The notes under the pieces: generated by a model
Database searches by the model: none
Seen by the model: the letters and a program-made list of their open reading frames with translations, nothing else
What the model was told of the DNA's origin: nothing
Shown here: positions 5,361 to 8,946 of the stretch, piece by piece
How the letters are laid out: every line of letters begins with the position of its first letter
How positions within the stretch are numbered: position 1 is the stretch's first letter
Program-made: the position numbers and the translations under genes
Assembly: GCA_910577735.1 (NCBI GenBank)
Contig: CAJTOO010000057.1
Location: forward strand, 1 to 8,946
Length of the DNA stretch: 8,946 nt
Origin: an uncultured Lachnospiraceae bacterium
Lineage (GTDB): Bacteria > Bacillota > Clostridia > Lachnospirales > Lachnospiraceae
Direction of reading: 5' to 3'

Positions 5361-6086
5361 ATGGGAGCTTTTATATATGGGGTTTCTTTACAATGGAAAT
5401 TAGATATACGAAGTAAGACGTTGCTCATCACCTGCTATATCGTTCCCCTGTTGTTCTTTGGAATTATGGGCGGGATATTTACATCGGTTATTCCGGGGGC
5501 AGGGGATACACTTATTCAATCCATGACTGTATTTGGCGTGACCATGGGTGCTCTGATCGGTCTGCCGCCTTCCCTTGTGGAAATTTATGGAAGCGACATT
5601 AAGAAGGTTTATCTGGCAAACGGTGTTCCTTTCTATCTGGGTATTGCATTGGCCAATATCTCGGCGTTTATCCACCTGTTTATTATGAGCATTATCCTGT
5701 ATATTGCCGCTCCCCTTGCCTTTGATGCCAAGATACCAGAAAATCCGGGCGTATACTTTGCCTCCCTTTCCATTTTTATTGCGGTATCACTCGGCATAGC
5801 CAGCATAATTGGCCTGGCGGTAAAAGACCAGACGAAAACCTCCATGTTTTCCATTATTGTTTTTCTGCCTTCAATCATGCTCTCTGGAATTATGTTCCCG
5901 GTTGAGATGCTCCCCCAAATGCTTGAAACAATAGGGAAAGCGTTCCCGGCTTCATGGGGATACAGACTGATGACAGGGGGGACTTTTGGGCTGGAAAATC
6001 TGTTGCCGATGCTGGTGATTTTTGTATTGGCTGTCTGTGCGTGTGCCATATTGCTATCAGGAAAGATGATTTGGCGCAACAAATAG
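5361..6086 (+). CDS. ABC-2-type transporter permease
   Basis: A 241-residue integral membrane protein, the permease half of an ABC exporter. Hydrophobic segments occur at roughly 20-40, 48-70, 88-117, 133-153, 162-184 and 212-236, fitting six membrane helices. The stretch AVKDQTKTSMFS followed by a helix and LSGIMFPVEMLPQML, then AFPASWGYRLM, is typical of the ABC-2 family. AAAGGGGG (5345-5352), inside the end of the ATPase fragment, is its ribosome binding site 8 bases before the ATG. The length is normal and there is no lesion, but its partner ATPase is destroyed and its upstream promoter has been moved about 4.7 kb away, so it is probably inactive unless another ATPase serves it. The substrate is unknown. 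Confidence 0.88.
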   Translation: MGAFIYGVSLQWKLDIRSKTLLITCYIVPLLFFGIMGGIFTSVIPGAGDTLIQSMTVFGVTMGALIGLPPSLVEIYGSDIKKVYLANGVPFYLGIALANISAFIHLFIMSIILYIAAPLAFDAKIPENPGVYFASLSIFIAVSLGIASIIGLAVKDQTKTSMFSIIVFLPSIMLSGIMFPVEMLPQMLETIGKAFPASWGYRLMTGGTFGLENLLPMLVIFVLAVCACAILLSGKMIWRNK

Positions 6087-6184
6087 AGAGGTTAAGCAGT
6101 CATATCAATTTGTTTCAGAAATACTTAAAGGAATCAGGCAGGAGAAAGCTGCATTGACAAAAGGATACAGGAGAATAATCATAG

Positions 6185-6496
6185 ATGGAATATGCCTTGG
6201 TTTTCATATTGACGGTTTTAACAATCATCTTTTGGAGTGGAAAGGGCAGTTGGCTAATTGCTGGATATAATACTATGGATGATAAGGAGAAACAGAATCG
6301 TGGTAGATGTGAAATGGCATTTAAAAAAATATGTTTTCTTTATTGTGTTGATGGTAATGGTTGTTATAACAGGCAATATTGTTTTAGGGAAAAGAGGTTC
6401 TGGAAAGAACACAGAGGAAGTGTGGGAACCGCCAGTCATAATGGAAAGCATGGAAGAGGTAAAAGAGGAGGAACCGACAGAATATTCCCATATTGA
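6185..6496 (+). pseudogene. DUF3784-like membrane protein, N-terminal part with aberrant tail
   Basis: Residues 1-38 or so (one membrane helix, then FWSGKGSWLIAGYNTMDDKEKQ) match my memory of DUF3784 proteins, small membrane proteins of unknown role with a conserved SGKGxxLIAGYNT stretch. After about position 6297 the frame gives low-quality sequence (KKICFLYCVDGNGCYNRQ), while the good coding signal continues in another frame (see 6300-6740). The second helix expected in the family is therefore missing, and the gene looks fused at its 3' end to the next fragment. AGGAGA (6169-6174) lies 10 bases before the ATG. Confidence 0.5.
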
Positions 6497-6740
6497 GTTC
6501 TTTTCAGATCAACAGAGAAAAGATGTGGTAAAGCAGTTGGGAGAACAAGGGCTTGTAAGTGTTACTGATGACATGAACATGGAAAACTATCAAAAAATGG
6601 AGGATTTTTATTCCGCTTATATTTCCGGCATGGACGCAATGGTTACTGTGTTTAACGTACAAATGGAGGGGAATATAGGTGCGCTGACATTTGTTCATAG
6701 AAACGGAAAAATACAATCTTATTATGTCACGGTAGGCTGA
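6300..6740 (+). CDS. Membrane-anchored DUF6070-like protein, probably C-truncated
   Basis: The GTG at 6300 is preceded by AAGGAGA (6284-6290) at a 9-base distance, so I prefer it over the ATG at 6279 or the TTG at 6258. The product of about 146 residues has one N-terminal membrane helix (YVFFIVLMVMVVITGNIV), an acidic linker (ESMEEVKEEEP), and a domain containing QRKDVVKQLGEQGLVSVTDD, NMENYQKMEDFY and GALTFVHRNGKIQSYYV. This resembles the N-terminal part of DUF6070 proteins carried by clostridial conjugative elements, which from memory are more than twice as long. It ends in VTVG then TGA, where I recall relatives continuing with Trp (a TGG to TGA change would explain it). Function is unknown, and family assignment is from memory. 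Confidence 0.5.
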   Translation: MVDVKWHLKKYVFFIVLMVMVVITGNIVLGKRGSGKNTEEVWEPPVIMESMEEVKEEEPTEYSHIEFFSDQQRKDVVKQLGEQGLVSVTDDMNMENYQKMEDFYSAYISGMDAMVTVFNVQMEGNIGALTFVHRNGKIQSYYVTVG

Positions 6741-6827
6741 CAGGGAGACTACAGGAAAGTTTAATAAATGCAGTAAATTTACAAGTTACACTATGCATAG
6801 ACAAAATTGGCTAATGGAGGTGTGTTA

Positions 6828-7649
6828 ATGAAATACGAAATAGCAAAAAAAGAAAACATTGAACAAATTTATCAATTGGTACAGAACACGATTAACGCTA
6901 TTTATCCGTTATATTATCCTCAAGGAGTAGTTGAATTTTTTTGCGGGCTTCATTCAAAGGAAAACATTGCCACAGATATAGAAAATGGTTTTGTTAGAGT
7001 TTTGTTATCTGGTGATTGTTTAGTGGGAACAGGCAGCTGCAAGGAAAATCATATATCAAGACTATTTGTTGCTTCTGATTTTCAGAAAAAAGGATATGGC
7101 AGTTATATTCTGCAATGTCTTGAAAAAGAAATATCTCTTAACAGCACGATTATTTACTTAGATGCTTCGCTTGCGGCAGCCTGTTTTTATGAGCATAGGG
7201 GATATAAAACCTTAAAGCATGAAGAATTATTTATCAATGGAAATGCAAGGTTAGCTTATGAAGTAATGGAGAAACGTATAGCAGTTCCTAATACAGATAT
7301 TTTTTATGATGGAAAATACTTTATACCAAAGATGAATACTGAAAATGGTGAAGTGGATAATCAAACGCTTTTTTTATATCATCAAAATGAGAATATTTTA
7401 TGGGCGGATTACTATGGCGGGGGAATAAAAAAAGGGAGTATAGTTGGAACGGTTGCTTTGAATGGAGAAATAGATTTTTATTATCAGCATATTAATTTGA
7501 GTGACCAGATAAGAATTGGGAAATGTCACAGTGTACCACAGATTTTAAGTGATGGCAGAATAGAACTTTCAGAACAATGGCAGTGGCTGAATGGCGATAA
7601 ATCAAAAGGTTCGTCAATCGTAATAGAAAAAACCACAGATGAAAAATGA
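6828..7649 (+). CDS. GNAT acetyltransferase fused to an N-acetylglutamate-synthase-like domain
   Basis: A 273-residue cytoplasmic two-domain protein. Residues 1 to about 140 form a GNAT fold: the acetyl-CoA loop is RLFVASDFQKKGYGSYIL (QKKGYG at 85-90), followed by YLDASLAAACFYEHRGY, a typical final GNAT strand-helix. Residues about 147-262 form a small beta-rich domain (FYDGKYF, NTENGEVD, YHQNENILWADYYGG, YQHIN, GKCHS, QWQWLNGD) that occurs alone in many Firmicutes under the misleading name N-acetylglutamate synthase. The substrate is unknown. Translation should start at the ATG at 6828, since GGAGGTG (6816-6822) is correctly placed; the frame is open from a TTG at 6807, which would put the ribosome site inside the gene. 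It is noticeably AT-richer than hcp and the AraC gene, suggesting separate acquisition. Confidence 0.82.
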   Translation: MKYEIAKKENIEQIYQLVQNTINAIYPLYYPQGVVEFFCGLHSKENIATDIENGFVRVLLSGDCLVGTGSCKENHISRLFVASDFQKKGYGSYILQCLEKEISLNSTIIYLDASLAAACFYEHRGYKTLKHEELFINGNARLAYEVMEKRIAVPNTDIFYDGKYFIPKMNTENGEVDNQTLFLYHQNENILWADYYGGGIKKGSIVGTVALNGEIDFYYQHINLSDQIRIGKCHSVPQILSDGRIELSEQWQWLNGDKSKGSSIVIEKTTDEK

Positions 7650-7847
7650 ATATCATCATAGAGCCGGACGCACAGATGCCGCAGACATCTGTCAGAAAGC
7701 AATTTTCAAACACGCTCTAGCAGGCGTTTCACCCCGGCCACCTTCTTGGGATTCTTCGATGATATCCGAAAACAGCAAAAAAAGTCGAGACAAAAAGCAG
7801 GGGTCATTATAAAATAATAAGCCCAAGGAAGAAGGAGGTGGTTTATT

Positions 7848-8606
7848 TTGAAAGAACAGACAGCGGCGGTCCAGAGGATGCAGGATTATATCGAAGCCCA
7901 TCTGGAAGCGGATATCACACTGGCACAGCTGTCAGCCGTCTCCCTGTTTTCTCCCTGGCATTCCTATCGGCTGTTTAAGGAGCTTTTGGGGGTGACGCCG
8001 GCAGAATATATCCGCAGGCTCCGGCTTTCCCGCTCCGCCATGCGGCTGAAGGAGGGACAGTGCCTTGTGACGGAGGCGGCTTTTGACTGCGGGTTTGGCA
8101 GTGTGGACGGGTATATCCGTGCCTTTTACCGGGAATTCGGCTGCAGGCCGGGGGAATATCTGAAGGATCCGGTGCCCATTGCCCTGTTTATCCCATACGG
8201 CGTGAAATTCGGAGAACTGAGAAAGGATGTTTTGGATATGGAAATGAAAAATCTCCAGAGCGTATTTATCCAGGTGATCCAAAAACCGGAGCGAAAGGTC
8301 ATCATCAAACGAGGAATAAAAGCGGAAGATTATTTTGCATACTGTGACGAAGTGAGCTGTGAGGTCTGGGGAATATTAAAAAGCATGGATTCCCTCTGCG
8401 GGGAGCCGGTCTGCCTGTGGCTGCCGGGAGCCTATAAAAAGCCCGGCACTTCCACCTATGTACAGGGCGTGGAGGCAGAGGCGGATTACCATGGGGAAAT
8501 CCCGGAGGGGTTTGATGTCATTTCCCTGCCTGCCGCCGAGTATCTGGCGGTCCAGGGGGAGCCTTTCCGGGAGGAAGATTATTCCCAGGCGATTCTTGCC
8601 GTATGA
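7848..8606 (+). CDS. AraC-family regulator with GyrI-like effector domain, 3'-truncated
   Basis: The product is 252 residues. Residues about 8-107 are the two helix-turn-helix motifs of AraC proteins (LAQLSAVSLFSPWHSYRLFK and the signature AAFDCGFGSVDGYIRAFYRE, then GCRPGEYLK). From about residue 138 comes a GyrI-like/SOUL-type ligand-binding domain, the architecture of Rob-like multidrug and stress regulators. The start is a TTG with a very strong AAGGAGG (7832-7838) 9 bases upstream; no ATG is suitably placed. The protein stops at QAILAV, about 35-40 residues short of the family, and the stop codon TGA (8604-8606) coincides with the probable left end of an IS3-type element. The DNA-binding part is intact but the effector domain lacks its last strands, so sensing is probably impaired. 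Confidence 0.85.
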   Translation: MKEQTAAVQRMQDYIEAHLEADITLAQLSAVSLFSPWHSYRLFKELLGVTPAEYIRRLRLSRSAMRLKEGQCLVTEAAFDCGFGSVDGYIRAFYREFGCRPGEYLKDPVPIALFIPYGVKFGELRKDVLDMEMKNLQSVFIQVIQKPERKVIIKRGIKAEDYFAYCDEVSCEVWGILKSMDSLCGEPVCLWLPGAYKKPGTSTYVQGVEAEADYHGEIPEGFDVISLPAAEYLAVQGEPFREEDYSQAILAV

Positions 8607-8946
8607 GCTGGTATAATAAAGTTGTAACACCAAATGGGAAATACATGATATACTCCAATCAATGCAAAGGAAGGTGTTATACATGCCAAAAACAAAAGTC
8701 TATGAACCAGAATTTAAAAAGAAAATCGTACAGCTCTATTTAGAACAAGGACGCACGATAAAAAGTTTAAACGAAGAATTCCAATTAGGGGACGGAACTG
8801 TCCGTAAATGGGTACGGGCATTCCGCGAAGAATGCGAAACAGACCCAGACTTAAATGACACAAAAAAACTTTATGAGGAAAACCGCAGACTGCGCAGGGA
8901 ACTGGAGGAAAAGAAAAAGGAAATCGCATTCTTAAAAAAAGCCGCC
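8604..8946 (+). mobile_element. IS3-family insertion sequence, left part
   Basis: The element probably begins with TGAGCTGG at 8604, where AraC coding sequence ends, because IS3-family ends start with TG and the transposase gene begins 79 bases later. An extended -10 box (TGGTATAAT, 8609-8617) lies just inside the end and may drive the transposase. The right end is outside the window, so neither terminal repeats nor target duplication can be checked. Confidence 0.65.
8683..8946 (+). CDS. IS3-family transposase OrfA, incomplete at window end
   Basis: The 88 codons present contain no stop. The protein begins MPKTKVYEPEFKKKIVQLYL and has the OrfA helix-turn-helix (GRTIKSLNEEFQLGDGTVRKWVRAF), followed by a leucine-zipper-like coiled coil (LYEENRRLRRELEEKKKEIAFLKKAA) used for transposase multimerisation. 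The family usually continues only a few residues before the frameshift into OrfB with the DDE catalytic domain, which must lie beyond the window. AAAGGAAGGTG (8666-8676) is the ribosome binding site. Confidence 0.92.
   Translation, partial: MPKTKVYEPEFKKKIVQLYLEQGRTIKSLNEEFQLGDGTVRKWVRAFREECETDPDLNDTKKLYEENRRLRRELEEKKKEIAFLKKAA

Noticed and set aside
6087..6184. The gap after the permease, which reads like coding sequence in one frame (QFVSEILKGIRQEKAAL).
   Set aside because: Under 100 bases, no start codon with a ribosome site and no family recognised. It could be the remnant of a lost downstream gene but cannot be supported.
7639..7812. A 57-codon plus-strand ORF overlapping the end of the acetyltransferase gene (begins MKNEYHHRAGRTDAADICQK).
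   Set aside because: No ribosome binding site precedes it and no family was recognised; the tail is rich in S, K and R. It may be a relic, but a chance frame fits as well. The rest of the 7650-7847 gap shows nothing beyond the AraC ribosome site.

Overview
The window looks like an accessory chromosomal region of an anaerobic Firmicute, probably a gut Clostridia/Lachnospiraceae-type bacterium. The reasons are strong AGGAGG-type ribosome binding sites, TTG and GTG starts, an anaerobe-type (class I) hybrid cluster protein, and gene families typical of clostridial integrative elements. The genus cannot be fixed from sequence alone. Base composition is patchy: the hcp and AraC genes are visibly GC-richer than the acetyltransferase gene, which fits a mosaic of acquired pieces.

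Layout. (1) 7-477: 5' part of an ABC-transporter ATPase gene, broken by an in-frame TGA and then cut off just after Walker B. (2) 586-3687: an intact nitrosative/redox-stress module. hcp and a 4Fe-4S protein gene form a minus-strand operon, and a Crp/Fnr-type regulator is transcribed divergently. The 97-base gap between them holds one perfect 16-bp palindrome and a promoter for each direction. (3) 3713-4192 (perhaps to 4214): a 480-bp non-autonomous insertion element with 34-bp terminal inverted repeats and a mirror-symmetric set of internal motif copies. (4) 4196-5184, minus strand: the C-terminal part of an integrative-element relaxase, followed by a small ATGA-coupled ORF. The relaxase lacks its N-terminus exactly where (5) the missing C-terminal end of the ABC ATPase resumes (5181-5357), followed by its intact ABC-2 permease (5361-6086). 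About 4.7 kb thus separates the two halves of the ATPase gene. (6) 6185-6740: fragments of a DUF3784-like membrane protein and a DUF6070-like protein. (7) 6828-7649: a GNAT acetyltransferase with an extra C-terminal domain. (8) 7848-8606: an AraC-type regulator cut off at its 3' end, apparently by the IS3-family element that starts at about 8604 and runs off the window.

How the parts fit. The functional core is hcp, its ferredoxin-like partner and the regulator: a self-contained NO/hydroxylamine response unit whose control region reads as activation of the operon from -41.5 and a roadblock on the regulator's own promoter. The rest is largely a record of insertion and deletion: five genes are truncated at junctions, and the stress module sits among mobile-element debris inside a dead transporter gene.
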